From Acidobacteriota bacterium (GTDB lineage: Bacteria; Acidobacteriota; Polarisedimenticolia; Gp22-AA2; AA152), in contig JAKEFJ010000023.1 in NCBI GenBank assembly GCA_022616665.1, positions 1 to 43,493 on the forward strand: 43,493 nucleotides of DNA. Reading direction: 5' to 3'. The position numbers were made by a program, and so were the translations under genes. This document shows positions 1-7,873 of this stretch, one piece after another. How positions within the stretch are numbered: position 1 is the first letter of the stretch; each line of letters starts with the position of its first letter. The notes beneath the pieces were generated by a model. The model was not told where the DNA came from. It saw only the letters and a program-made list of their open reading frames with translations, and did not search any database.

Positions 1-1
1 C

Positions 2-589
2 CTACCTCGAAGTCTTTCCGATGATGGTGAAGTCATCCCGCCGGTTCTTCGCCCAGGCGGCTTCGTCGTGGCCCGGATCCACCGGATGCTCCTCACCGTA
101 GCTGATGGTCTCCAGGCGGCCCGCGTCGATGCCGGCCTTGACGAGGTAGTTTTTCGCCGCCACGGCTCTGCGCTCCCCGAGGGCGAGGTTGTACTCGACG
201 GTTCCGCGCTCGTCGCAATTTCCCTCGATTCGCACCCGGAACGCGGGGTTGGACTTGAGCCAGGCCGCGTTCTTCTTCAGCTGCTCGAGCGCGTCCGGGC
301 GCAGATCCGCCTGATCGTAGTCGAAATAGACGGTTCCAAGCGGCCGCTGCTCGTTGAGCTTCCGGATCTCCTCGCTCATTTGATCTTCGATGGAGATGCC
401 GGGGCTCTCCTGAGTCTCGTCGAAGGACGAAGTGTCCTTGACCTCTTCCGGCGGAGCGGGAGCCTTTTCGGTCTGAGGCGGTGTCGTCTGAGGCACCTCG
501 GGGGGCGGCTTCTTAGGACAGCCCACCACGAAGACGAGAAGAGGAAGAATGATCAGGCCGAAAAGAGCACTCTGAAACCGCTTCGACAT
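2..589 (-). CDS. pal: Peptidoglycan-associated lipoprotein Pal
   Basis: This is the outer-membrane lipoprotein of the Tol-Pal system; its OmpA-like domain binds peptidoglycan and TolB. The 195-residue product starts with a lipoprotein signal ending in VVGC, so the mature protein should begin at the Cys and be acylated. A Pro/Glu-rich linker follows, then the OmpA-like domain (about 85-190) with [10 protein letters not shown], the diaminopimelate-binding region [10 protein letters not shown], and [11 protein letters not shown] longer reading frame exists upstream, but the ATG at 589 has GGAGGAG just before it and opens directly into the signal peptide, so I chose it. It lies downstream of tolB with a 161-base gap that may hold its own promoter. 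The stop (TAG) sits two bases from the window edge, so a following cpoB gene would be outside. Confidence 0.95.
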   Translation of the reverse strand: MSKRFQSALFGLIILPLLVFVVGCPKKPPPEVPQTTPPQTEKAPAPPEEVKDTSSFDETQESPGISIEDQMSEEIRKLNEQRPLGTVYFDYDQADLRPDALEQLKKNAAWLKSNPAFRVRIEGNCDERGTVEYNLALGERRAVAAKNYLVKAGIDAGRLETISYGEEHPVDPGHDEAAWAKNRRDDFTIIGKTSR

Positions 590-704
590 CAGACTCCTCC
601 AGAAGAATTCAGGTCGACATTGGGGGGTCTTACGGACGATTGGATTTCCCAAAAAACGATTGATGAAGCGCCAAGAGTCTCCGAGAGAGGTTCAAGGCTC
701 GCGG

Positions 705-710
705 ATTATA
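705..710 (-). promoter_or_regulatory. Possible internal promoter for pal (extended -10)
   Basis: On the minus strand a perfect TATAAT is preceded by TGC, giving the extended -10 TGCTATAAT. No good -35 hexamer lies 16-18 bases upstream. It sits in the 161-base tolB-pal gap and would start transcription near 698, about 110 bases before the pal ATG. It could give extra pal over tolB, as expected for an abundant lipoprotein. Inference from sequence only. Confidence 0.5.
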
Positions 711-750
711 GCACAGTACTTCCGGCGGAATCGTTGCTCTCATCGGAGGG

Positions 751-2049
751 TCAGCGAGACCAGTCCGGGTTGAAGCTGCGACCTCCCTGAGTGATCCTAC
801 GGACGCCGGTCCCGTCGGAGATCATTTCATAAATGTCATAGTTGCCGCTGCGGTCGGAGGCAAAAACCAGGTGGTGCCCGTCAGGGGCCCAGCGAGGATC
901 TTCACTGTTGGCAGGGCCCTGGGTCAGCCGCGACGACTTCTGCGTGGCGAGATCCCGAACAAACAGGTCGAAGTGTCCCTCCAGCCGGGAGCAGTAGGCG
1001 ATCTTGTCCCCCTTGGGCGACCAGGCCGGGAGATCGTTCCAGTTCCCCTCGTAGGTGAGCCGCCGGACGTTGGTCCCTTCCGCATCCATGATGTAAATCT
1101 GGGGAGAGCCGCTGCGATCCGAAACGAAGGCGATTTCCCGCGCGGTGGGGGACCAGGAGGGGGAGGTATCCAGCGCGGGGTTCGTGGTAAGCCGCGTGAG
1201 CTGCCCATCGGAGACCCGCAACACGAATATCTCCGCATTCCCGTCACGACTCCCGGAGAAGGCGATCCTTTTGCCGTCCGGCGACCATTCGGGCGCCAGA
1301 TTCAGCTGCCCCTTCTGCTGGGGGAAGGCCTTGCGCAGCTCGCCGCCGCTGGAGAGGATCACCAGCTCGGGACGGCCCGAGCGGTAGGAGAGGAAGGCGA
1401 TCTCCTTTCCGTCGGGGGACCAGGAGGGATTCAGGTTGAGACTTCCATTGTTGGTCAGGCGCTTGATCCTCTCTCCGTCATAATCCATGACGAAGATTTC
1501 CTTGCCGCGCCCCACCTGGGAGACGAAGGCGATCCGTGTCTGGAAGAACCCCGGCTGCCCGGTGAACTGCTTGACGATTTCATCCCCCAGGCGATGGGCT
1601 ATGCTGCGCGCCGTCTCCGGCTCACCCCGGTAACGCCGGCCCATGACCAGCTGTTGCTGGCGATTGTCGTAGAGCCTCCCCTCCACCGCGATCTTTCCCG
1701 GCTCTTCCAGCACTTTTCCGAGAACGACGGATTCGGCGCCGATGTCCAACCACTGCTTGTAGAGCACCTTTTTTTCCGAGTAGCCGGCGATGTCGGAGTA
1801 AAGAGCGGGCTTCACGACGTTGAAATACCCGGAGAACGAAAGGTCGTCCCGCAGCGTCTTGGTGATGTCCTCGGCCGCCTTGCGAGTCTGGGACGAGGAG
1901 GCGGGCGCGAAATCGGGCAGGGCCAGGGGAATCCGCCGGGCCGCCGTCTCGGAGATTCCCAGCGTGATGTCCGACGATTGAGGGTGCGCGGGGCGCCCCG
2001 CGCACAGTCCAGCAAGCAGAATCGCAGCGATTCGTAAGTATCGTTTCAA
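751..2049 (-). CDS. tolB: Tol-Pal periplasmic beta-propeller protein TolB
   Basis: TolB is the periplasmic propeller that links the TolQRA motor to Pal during outer-membrane constriction. The 432-residue product (family size about 430) has a signal peptide (KRYLRIAAILLAGLCAG), an N-terminal alpha/beta domain, and then repeated blades with the TolB/WD40-like PD40 signature: several copies of the type NPSWSPDGKEIAFLS, SPTAREIAFVSDRSG and DPRWAPDGHHLVFASDRSG. I placed the start at a TTG (2049) that opens into the signal peptide and has GGGAG nine bases upstream; longer in-frame starts would run back into the preceding gene and add residues with no signal-like character. The gap from the TolA/TonB-like gene is 28 bases, so the two are probably co-transcribed. 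Confidence 0.93.
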   Translation of the reverse strand: MKRYLRIAAILLAGLCAGRPAHPQSSDITLGISETAARRIPLALPDFAPASSSQTRKAAEDITKTLRDDLSFSGYFNVVKPALYSDIAGYSEKKVLYKQWLDIGAESVVLGKVLEEPGKIAVEGRLYDNRQQQLVMGRRYRGEPETARSIAHRLGDEIVKQFTGQPGFFQTRIAFVSQVGRGKEIFVMDYDGERIKRLTNNGSLNLNPSWSPDGKEIAFLSYRSGRPELVILSSGGELRKAFPQQKGQLNLAPEWSPDGKRIAFSGSRDGNAEIFVLRVSDGQLTRLTTNPALDTSPSWSPTAREIAFVSDRSGSPQIYIMDAEGTNVRRLTYEGNWNDLPAWSPKGDKIAYCSRLEGHFDLFVRDLATQKSSRLTQGPANSEDPRWAPDGHHLVFASDRSGNYDIYEMISDGTGVRRITQGGRSFNPDWSR

Positions 2050-2077
2050 GCTCCAAGGCTCCCGGAATGGATCCCCG

Positions 2078-2911
2078 TCAGTCGGGGACAAGGTCGAAAA
2101 AGAAGCGGACCCCCAGCGAATCCTTTCCATACTGGTAGGGAAGCGGAGGGAGAGGGTTGGAATCCTGAATGGCGCGCAACGCCGAGCGATCGAGCGACGC
2201 ATCACCGCTGGGCTGTTCCAGCACAATCTCGGTCAGATGCCCGTCCTTCTGGATTCTGAAATGAACCACAGCCCGCAGGGTGCGATCCAGATCGGGCTTG
2301 ATGGGTCGAGTCCAGTTTCGCGAGAACATGGAGCTCATATTGGAAAGGTACCATCCGTACTGGAAGGTCGCATCATCCAGCATGCCGCCCGCACCGCCCG
2401 CCCCCGATCCCCCCGGAGCTCCCTCCCCACCCGCCGAGAGTCCCGGGACGGGAGCGGAAACCTGTCCCGCAGGCTGGGGAGGGCTCGCTTCCTTACCCGA
2501 CACGCTGGAGTCTTCCCGGGCGTCGCTGCTGGCATCAGGCTTCGTCTCCTCGGCCTTGGGCTTAGCAGGAGACTTGGCCACGGGCTTGGATTTCACCGGC
2601 TTGGAGGTTGGCCTCTCGGGAATCTTGATGGCCGGCTTGGGCTTTGCCGGGGCGGGCGCCGGGGCAGGCGTCGGTGCCGCCGGTTTCGGTGCCGGTGCCG
2701 CGGACGCCTTGGGTCCGGGAGTCCCGGCAGGGAGTGAAACGAGATTCACGGTATAGACATCGGGAAAATTCAGGTGCGGTCGGAAGGCTCTGGGCAGGAA
2801 GATCAGCGCCAGGATCAGTGTCAGGTGCACCGTGAAGGAAGCGCCCAGCAATGAGAACCAGTGCATGAACAGACCGCGGGGGGAGCGCAGGGTGAGACGA
2901 ACCACCGTCAC
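2078..2911 (-). CDS. TolA/TonB-like energy-transducing protein
   Basis: The 277-residue protein has a short cytoplasmic N-terminus, one membrane segment near residues 17-40 (LLGASFTVHLTLILALIFLP), a long Ala/Pro/Lys-rich then Gly-rich periplasmic linker, and a C-terminal TonB/TolA-fold domain (about 185-277) with VHFRIQKDGHLTEIVLEQPSG and SLDRSALRAI. Its place between tolR and tolB says it does the TolA job of carrying proton-motive-force energy from TolQR to TolB/Pal, although the C-terminal domain looks more TonB-like. The start is a GTG whose last two bases open the tolR stop (GTGA overlap), with AGGAGAG upstream. What I see is the architecture and context; the TolA role is inferred, and a TonB partner for transport is the alternative. 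Confidence 0.85.
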   Translation of the reverse strand: MTVVRLTLRSPRGLFMHWFSLLGASFTVHLTLILALIFLPRAFRPHLNFPDVYTVNLVSLPAGTPGPKASAAPAPKPAAPTPAPAPAPAKPKPAIKIPERPTSKPVKSKPVAKSPAKPKAEETKPDASSDAREDSSVSGKEASPPQPAGQVSAPVPGLSAGGEGAPGGSGAGGAGGMLDDATFQYGWYLSNMSSMFSRNWTRPIKPDLDRTLRAVVHFRIQKDGHLTEIVLEQPSGDASLDRSALRAIQDSNPLPPLPYQYGKDSLGVRFFFDLVPD

Positions 2912-3351
2912 CGCTCTCTCCTGGGAGCGGGACCCGGCTCGGTGACCAGTCCGACTTTTTCGATGCCGGCCTTCTTGATGGCGTCCATCACCGACATCAC
3001 GCGTCCATACGGAACTTCGCGGTCCGCTCGGAGGAAAACAAAATCCACGCCACTGCTCCGGGATAGGTCCCGGACCCGCTCTCCGATGAGGCTCACTCCC
3101 ACCAGCTTGTCATTGAGGTAGACTTTCTGATCTCTCCCGACGGTGACCACCAGCCGCTGCTCCTGGGCATCAGCCGAGGATTCCACCCGTGGCAATCGCA
3201 CGTCGACGCCCCGCTGCATCATCGGGGCCGTGACCATGAAGATGATCAAGAGCACGAGGACGACGTCCACCAGGGGAGTGACATTGATGTCCGAGAGGGC
3301 GGGGCGCCGGCCGCGTCGCATTCCCGAGGGGGCGGGGGCGGAAATGGCCAT
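2908..3351 (-). CDS. tolR: ExbD/TolR family proton channel subunit
   Basis: The 147-residue protein is the TolR/ExbD part of the proton-driven motor. After a short Arg-rich N-terminus come LSDINVTPLVDVVLVLLIIF, the family signature with the channel Asp in the single membrane helix, and a periplasmic domain with VTVGRDQKVYLND and VFLRADREVPYGRVMSVMD. The ATG at 3351 has GGAGG eight bases upstream and lies two bases after the tolQ stop; upstream in-frame codons belong to the antisense of nothing and overlap tolQ in the wrong frame, so they were ignored. It overlaps the next gene by four bases. Translational coupling with both neighbours fits the fixed stoichiometry of the motor. Confidence 0.93.
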   Translation of the reverse strand: MAISAPAPSGMRRGRRPALSDINVTPLVDVVLVLLIIFMVTAPMMQRGVDVRLPRVESSADAQEQRLVVTVGRDQKVYLNDKLVGVSLIGERVRDLSRSSGVDFVFLRADREVPYGRVMSVMDAIKKAGIEKVGLVTEPGPAPRRER

Positions 3352-3353
3352 GG

Positions 3354-4139
3354 CTACAGCCTCCGCTTGCTCGCCTCCAACGCTCCGGGGACCGAGGCGG
3401 TCTCCAGATGCTGTTCGGCGATGGCAATGAAGCGCAGGGTGAATTCGTCCAGAAGGGAATTGAGCTGCCGGAGCTTTCCCAGAAAATAGTTGTAGGCGAC
3501 GACGGCGGAGATGGCGGGGATGAGTCCGGCGGCGGTGGTGATCAGGGCCTCCGAGATCCCCGGGGCTACCGCGGCGAGGCTGGCGGAGCCCTGGGCTCCG
3601 ATTTGCGTGAACGCGTTCATGATTCCCCACACCGTTCCGAAGAGTCCCACGAACGGCGTGACCGCTCCCGTGGTGGCGAGCACGGGCAAAAAGGCCTCCA
3701 GTCGCTCGCTCTCGGTGAGGGCCGCGCGATCCAGAACGCGCCGAATTCTCTCCACGCTCCTGGCCACCTGCGTTTCCGAGACCGCGGCGGAGGGAAAGCG
3801 GCGGTCTTCTCCTCCCAGCGCCTGGGAGGTGATTTCGCGGAATCCTGCCTTGAAAAGGGTGACGAGGGGACTGCCCGCGAAGCGGTCGCAGCGATCCCTC
3901 AGGTCGGCGAGATTTCGAGTTTGATCCAGCGCCGCCAGGAAGGCGAGGCTGCTTTTGCGGGCGCGCCGGTAGACTCGGAACCTGTCGATCATGACGGAAA
4001 GTGCCAGGACCGAGAAGACCAGCAGAATTCCAAGGACCAGACGCGCAACCCAGCCGGAGCCTGCAATCAAGTGCAGAACGTCACCCTGGAAACCCTGGAG
4101 GATCAGGAACGCGAGGCAGCTTTGAATCGAAGCGGTCAA
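3354..4139 (-). CDS. tolQ: MotA/TolQ/ExbB proton channel protein TolQ
   Basis: TolQ forms the pentameric channel around TolR. Membrane segments are seen near the N-terminus (WVARLVLGILLVFSVLALSV, then IDRFRVYRRAR) and in the C-terminal half: LPVLATTGAVTPFVGLFGTV with the family motif GLFGTVWGIMNAF, and a third helix in ALITTAAGLIPAISAVVAYN. The start is uncertain. I chose a TTG at 4139 because GGAGG lies five bases before it and the protein (261 residues) is close to family size. A GTG at 4235 sits almost exactly at the predicted transcription start and would add 32 residues as a leaderless start. It is the first gene of the tol operon, behind the promoter at 4240-4268. Confidence 0.9.
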   Translation of the reverse strand: MTASIQSCLAFLILQGFQGDVLHLIAGSGWVARLVLGILLVFSVLALSVMIDRFRVYRRARKSSLAFLAALDQTRNLADLRDRCDRFAGSPLVTLFKAGFREITSQALGGEDRRFPSAAVSETQVARSVERIRRVLDRAALTESERLEAFLPVLATTGAVTPFVGLFGTVWGIMNAFTQIGAQGSASLAAVAPGISEALITTAAGLIPAISAVVAYNYFLGKLRQLNSLLDEFTLRFIAIAEQHLETASVPGALEASKRRL

Positions 4140-4239
4140 GAATCCCTCCGTGATGGAGACGAGGTGAGAACTGAAAATCGCTGGCAGGCGCCGACCGGGG
4201 AGGGGCGCCCGCGCGGGGAGTTTCGACTCAGCCACCGGT

Positions 4240-4268
4240 AATATAGAGCAGGAGGATCCCCAAGTCAA
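4240..4268 (-). promoter_or_regulatory. Sigma-70-type promoter of the tol-pal operon
   Basis: On the minus strand TTGACT (4263-4268) and TATATT (4240-4245) are separated by exactly 17 bases, each one base from consensus. Predicted start of transcription is about 4233, leaving roughly a 95-base leader before the tolQ TTG. It points away from the recN promoter 50 bases further on. Confidence 0.8.
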
Positions 4269-4317
4269 AGCCCCGTCAGGAAAAGAGATAGGAGATCGAG
4301 GCCAAATGGGGAAATGC

Positions 4318-4346
4318 TTGACTCCCCTGGGGTCGAATGCTAGCAT
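4318..4346 (+). promoter_or_regulatory. Sigma-70-type promoter of recN and the downstream run
   Basis: TTGACT (4318-4323), a 17-base spacer, then TAGCAT (4341-4346) preceded by TGC, an extended -10. Transcription would start near 4353, about 34 bases before the recN ATG. The -10 lies inside the palindrome at 4333-4350, so it is likely to be repressible. Confidence 0.7.
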
Positions 4347-4350
4347 CCGA
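4333..4350. promoter_or_regulatory. Candidate operator: palindrome over the recN -10 box
   Basis: The 18 bases TCGAATGCTAGCATCCGA form an inverted repeat in which eight of nine base pairs match (only 4336/4347 differ), with no spacer. It covers the recN -10 hexamer and so is placed as a repressor site would be. recN is a classic SOS gene in many bacteria, so LexA or a functional substitute is the natural candidate, but the sequence is neither the enterobacterial CTGT-N8-ACAG nor the Bacillus GAAC-N4-GTTC box. Confidence 0.45.
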
Positions 4351-4386
4351 CGGCGGAAGCGGGACGAGCCTCCCGCCGCGTGACGG

Positions 4387-6090
4387 ATGATCAAATACCT
4401 GCGAGTCCAAAACCTCTCCATCATCCGCGATGTCTCCCTCGAATTTTCGCCGGGCCTCACCGCCATCACCGGAGAAACCGGTGCCGGGAAATCCATCCTG
4501 GTGGATTCCCTCGGACTCCTGCTGGGCGAAAGGGCGGATACGGAGCGCATTCGCTCGGGCGAGGACTCGGCTCTGGTGGAAGCCGTGTTCGACCTGCCAC
4601 CTCGAGGACCTCTGCCCTCCATCTTGAGGGAGCACGGCTTCGAGTCGGAGGACCCAGAGCTGATTCTGCGCCGCGAGATTTCTTCCGGGGGGCGCAGCCG
4701 TGCCTTCGTCGCCGGAAAGCTTGCCACCCTCTCGGACCTGCGCAAGGTCGGGGAGGCGCTGGTCGACCTCCACGGGCAACATGATCACCAGGCGCTCCTG
4801 CGCCGGGCCGAGCACCTGCCGATTCTGGATCGTTATTGTGGCAACGAGGTCCTTCTCGAGGGAATGCGAACGGCGAAGCAGGAGCTGGAGCAGGCGCTCG
4901 AAAACATGCAGGCGCTCACGAAGGATTGGCACGATTTGGCACGCCGCCAGGAGATCCTTCGATTTCAGGTGGAGGAAATCCAGAGAGGCGGGATCAAGAC
5001 GGGGGAAATGGAGAGCCTTCGCGCCGAGCGGTCGCGTGTGCGCAATCGCGCGAAGATTTTGGAGCTGGCTCGCTCGGGGTTGGAGGCCCTCTACGAAGGT
5101 GAAGTCTCCGCCCTGGGAGTCCTGGAGAAGGCGCTGGTCCAGGCTCGGGAGCTTTCCGGCTTCGATCCGAACGTGGCCGGTTCGCTTCCCGCCGCCGAGG
5201 AGGCACGCCTGGCACTTATCGATCTGGCAGAGTCCATGCGGGCCGCGGGCGGGGTTGAGGAGGAAGGGCCCGGGCGGTTGGAGGAGATCGAGGCTCGACT
5301 CGCGCAACTGGAAGGCCTCTTCAGGAAGTACGGCCCCGACGAGGTTTCGGTGCTTGCGTTCTTGCGGAATTGCGAAGCCGAGCTGGCGAGCCTGATGTCG
5401 CCGGAGCATTCCGAAGAAGGGCTGCGAAGCAGGATCGACGAGATGTCGGTTATCTGCGCACGGCAAGCCTCGGAGCTTTCCGCCCGGAGGCAGGTGGGCG
5501 CCAAATCCCTGGAAGCAGCGGTGAAAAAAGAACTGGGGGACTTGGCCCTGGTAGGCACCGATTTCCGCGTGGATTTTCGGGTGGAAGGACACCCCGGGGG
5601 CGCAGTATTAAGGCAAGGAGCGCCGGTGGTCTGCACCTCCTCGGGATGGGACAGGGTAGAATTCCTCCTACAAGCGAACCCGGGGGAAGACCTCCAGCCG
5701 CTGTCGCGCACCGCCTCGGGAGGAGAAATCTCCCGGATCATGCTGGCCATCCACCTGGTGCTGAAAAAAGAAAGCGAGGGAACGCTCCGGGTATTCGACG
5801 AGGTGGATGCGGGCGTCGGAGGGAAGGTGGCGCAGGCGGTGGGAAAGAAGCTGAGAGATTTGGGCAAGGGTGGCCAGGTCCTCTGTGTGACCCACCTGCC
5901 ACAGATCGCCTCCCTGGCCGACAACCATCTTCGCGTGAGCAAGCGCGCCCGGCAAGGACGAACGGAGGTCTGGGTAGAAGACCTCGATCGAGCGGGGGCA
6001 GTCAAGGAAATCGCCCGGATGCTGGGTGGCGAGCGTATCTCTGAGTTGACCCTGCGGCACGCCGAGGAGATGGTGGAGCGGGGACGCTGA
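4387..6090 (+). CDS. recN: DNA repair protein RecN
   Basis: RecN is an SMC-like ATPase that tethers DNA during double-strand break repair. The 567-residue product (family about 550-580) has the N-terminal half-site MIKYLRVQNLSIIRDVSLEF and Walker A GETGAGKS (29-36), a central region of coiled coil with many Glu/Arg/Leu heptads, and the C-terminal half-site with the ABC signature SGGEISRIMLA (about 443) and Walker B LRVFDEVDAGVGG, followed by the D/H-loop VLCVTHLPQIASLAD. The ATG follows a GC-rich leader without a strong ribosome site. It heads a ten-gene run and is divergent from the tol operon. The palindrome on its promoter suggests damage-inducible control. All key motifs are intact. Confidence 0.96.
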   Translation: MIKYLRVQNLSIIRDVSLEFSPGLTAITGETGAGKSILVDSLGLLLGERADTERIRSGEDSALVEAVFDLPPRGPLPSILREHGFESEDPELILRREISSGGRSRAFVAGKLATLSDLRKVGEALVDLHGQHDHQALLRRAEHLPILDRYCGNEVLLEGMRTAKQELEQALENMQALTKDWHDLARRQEILRFQVEEIQRGGIKTGEMESLRAERSRVRNRAKILELARSGLEALYEGEVSALGVLEKALVQARELSGFDPNVAGSLPAAEEARLALIDLAESMRAAGGVEEEGPGRLEEIEARLAQLEGLFRKYGPDEVSVLAFLRNCEAELASLMSPEHSEEGLRSRIDEMSVICARQASELSARRQVGAKSLEAAVKKELGDLALVGTDFRVDFRVEGHPGGAVLRQGAPVVCTSSGWDRVEFLLQANPGEDLQPLSRTASGGEISRIMLAIHLVLKKESEGTLRVFDEVDAGVGGKVAQAVGKKLRDLGKGGQVLCVTHLPQIASLADNHLRVSKRARQGRTEVWVEDLDRAGAVKEIARMLGGERISELTLRHAEEMVERGR

Positions 6091-6126
6091 GCCGGGGGAG
6101 GCACCCCGCGGCGATGAGGAGGAGAG

Positions 6127-6666
6127 GTGAAAGTACTGGCGGTCTACCCGGGATCGTTCGACCCGGTCACCAACGGCCATCTGGACATCATCCGGAGGGG
6201 GAGCCGCCTGTTCGATCGTATCGTAGTGGCCATCCTGCGTAATCCGGAGAAGGAGGCGCTCTTTGGCCTTCAGGAGCGCAGAAGAATTCTGCAGCGCGCC
6301 ACGTCCGGGATTCCCAATGTCAGTGTGGACAGTTTCGACGGACTCCTGGTGGATTACGCCCAACGGCGGGGAGCGCGGGTCATCGTGCGGGGCCTGCGTG
6401 CCCTCTCAGATTTCGAGTATGAGTTCCAGATGGCGCTGATGAACCGCCGCCTGGACTCCTCCATCGAGACGGTGTTCATGATGCCCAGCGAGGCCTATTC
6501 GTATCTCTCCTCGCGCCTGGTGAAGGAAGTCGTTCGTCTCGGGGGAAGCGTGACCGGGCTCGTCCCTTCCGAGGTGGAGCTCCGACTCGGGGCCCGGGTT
6601 GGGAACCGCCGCAGGAAAGCCACCCGCAAGCCTGCCACGCGAGCTCAACGAAGGAGTCGAGGATGA
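6127..6666 (+). CDS. coaD: Phosphopantetheine adenylyltransferase
   Basis: CoaD makes dephospho-CoA from 4'-phosphopantetheine and ATP, the fourth step of coenzyme A synthesis. The nucleotidyltransferase signature YPGSFDPVTNGHLDII (with the T/HxGH-type NGH) is at 7-22, IVRGLRALSDFEYEFQMA is in the middle, and the second motif YSYLSSRLVKEVVRLGG is near 124-140. The start is GTG at 6127 behind GAGGAGGAG. At 179 residues it is about 15-20 longer than usual because of a C-terminal tail rich in Arg and Lys (NRRRKATRKPATRAQRRSRG). It overlaps the aminotransferase gene by four bases. The usual upstream partner rsmD is not here; recN takes its place. Confidence 0.95.
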   Translation: MKVLAVYPGSFDPVTNGHLDIIRRGSRLFDRIVVAILRNPEKEALFGLQERRRILQRATSGIPNVSVDSFDGLLVDYAQRRGARVIVRGLRALSDFEYEFQMALMNRRLDSSIETVFMMPSEAYSYLSSRLVKEVVRLGGSVTGLVPSEVELRLGARVGNRRRKATRKPATRAQRRSRG

Positions 6667-7862
6667 AGCTCTCACGCCGGGTGAGGGAGTTGACTCCATC
6701 GGCCACGCTTCAGGCGAAGTCGGATGCCGAGAAAGTCCGGCGGGAGGGAGTCGATGTCATCGATTTCGGGCCAGGGGAGCCTGACTTCAACACTCCCGAG
6801 CCGATCAAGAATGCCGCCAAGCGTGCGCTGGATCAGGATTTCACCCACTACGTCGATACCGGAGGAATCCCTGAGCTGCGATCCGGCTTGGCGGAGCGCT
6901 TTCGCAGGGACCACGGAACCGACTACGCCCCGGAGGATGTGATGGTTGGGTGTGGGGGGAAGAACATCCTGTTCCTCCTTGCCCAAGCCGCATTCGAGCC
7001 GGGGGACCGCGTGGCGATCTTCGCCCCATACTGGGTGTCTTTCCCGGACCAGGTCAGGCTTGCCGGCGCCCAGCCGGTGATTCTACGCACGCGGGAGGAG
7101 GAGGGGTTTCTGCCGCGGGCGGAGGTCTTGGAGCGTGCCCTTTCCGAGGGCGGGTTGCAGGCGGTGATTCTGAACTCTCCGTGCAACCCTACCGGTGCGG
7201 TCATTCCTCGGGAGGAAGTGGAGCGCTTTGCCGAAGTGGCACGACGTCACGACCTCCTCTTGATCTCCGACGAGACCTACGAGTTCTTCCACTATGGAAA
7301 CGGGCCCTTCGCTTCGTTCGCCCCCATGGCCTCCCAGCTGAGGGATCAGCTGGTATTGGTGGGCTCGTTCTCCAAGAGCTATGCCATGACCGGCTGGCGG
7401 GTCGGGTACGCCCTGGGCCCCCGCAATCTCATTGCCGCCATGATCAAGATTCAGTCCCACGACGCCAGCCACACCGCTTCCTTCGCCATGAAGGGGGCGG
7501 TCGAAGCTCTGTCGATTCCGCGCTCGGTGCTGGAGTCGATGCGCGAAGAGTACCGGCGGCGGCGCGATCGGATGGTGCAAGGCCTGTCCCGGGTCGAGGG
7601 GATCCGCTGCCTGACCCCGGAGGGGGCCTATTACGTCTTTCCGAACATGAAGGGATTTATGGAGCGCTTCGGATTCGCGAACTCTGCGGACCTGGCCCGG
7701 GGGCTTTTGCTGGGCCTGGGCCTCGCGACGGTGCCTGGCCTGGCATTCGGAATGGATGGGTACCTGCGCATCTCCTACGCGGTGAAGGAGAGCCTCATCC
7801 AGGACGGACTGAGGCGACTCCAGGAGTGTCGCGACCTCCCGGCGGTTGGAAGCGGGGGCTGA
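6663..7862 (+). CDS. Class I PLP-dependent aminotransferase (aspartate aminotransferase type)
   Basis: The 399-residue protein belongs to fold-type I aminotransferases, closest in style to the AspB/1-beta aspartate aminotransferases: SRRVRELTPSATLQAK at the start, IDFGPGEPDFNTPE, NSPCNPTGAVI, ISDETYEFF and the PLP-lysine motif SFSKSYAMTGWRVGY (K238), and a C-terminal region with YLRISYAVKESLI. It would exchange amino groups between aspartate or a related amino acid and 2-oxoglutarate in the cytoplasm. Substrate cannot be set from sequence; aromatic, glutamine or alanine transaminases share these motifs. The ATG overlaps the coaD stop by four bases. The next gene starts 11 bases after its stop, so all belong to one transcript. 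Confidence 0.9.
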   Translation: MKLSRRVRELTPSATLQAKSDAEKVRREGVDVIDFGPGEPDFNTPEPIKNAAKRALDQDFTHYVDTGGIPELRSGLAERFRRDHGTDYAPEDVMVGCGGKNILFLLAQAAFEPGDRVAIFAPYWVSFPDQVRLAGAQPVILRTREEEGFLPRAEVLERALSEGGLQAVILNSPCNPTGAVIPREEVERFAEVARRHDLLLISDETYEFFHYGNGPFASFAPMASQLRDQLVLVGSFSKSYAMTGWRVGYALGPRNLIAAMIKIQSHDASHTASFAMKGAVEALSIPRSVLESMREEYRRRRDRMVQGLSRVEGIRCLTPEGAYYVFPNMKGFMERFGFANSADLARGLLLGLGLATVPGLAFGMDGYLRISYAVKESLIQDGLRRLQECRDLPAVGSGG

Positions 7863-7873
7863 AGGAGTGACCC

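Noticed and set aside
68-2037. Plus-strand frames of 240 and 388 codons over pal and tolB
   Set aside because: Antisense shadows of pal and tolB, rich in Arg and Gly, without homology-like motifs.
4276-5592. Minus-strand reading frame of 438 codons opposite recN
   Set aside because: Fully antisense to conserved recN sequence, with no recognisable domain; it also crosses the recN promoter.
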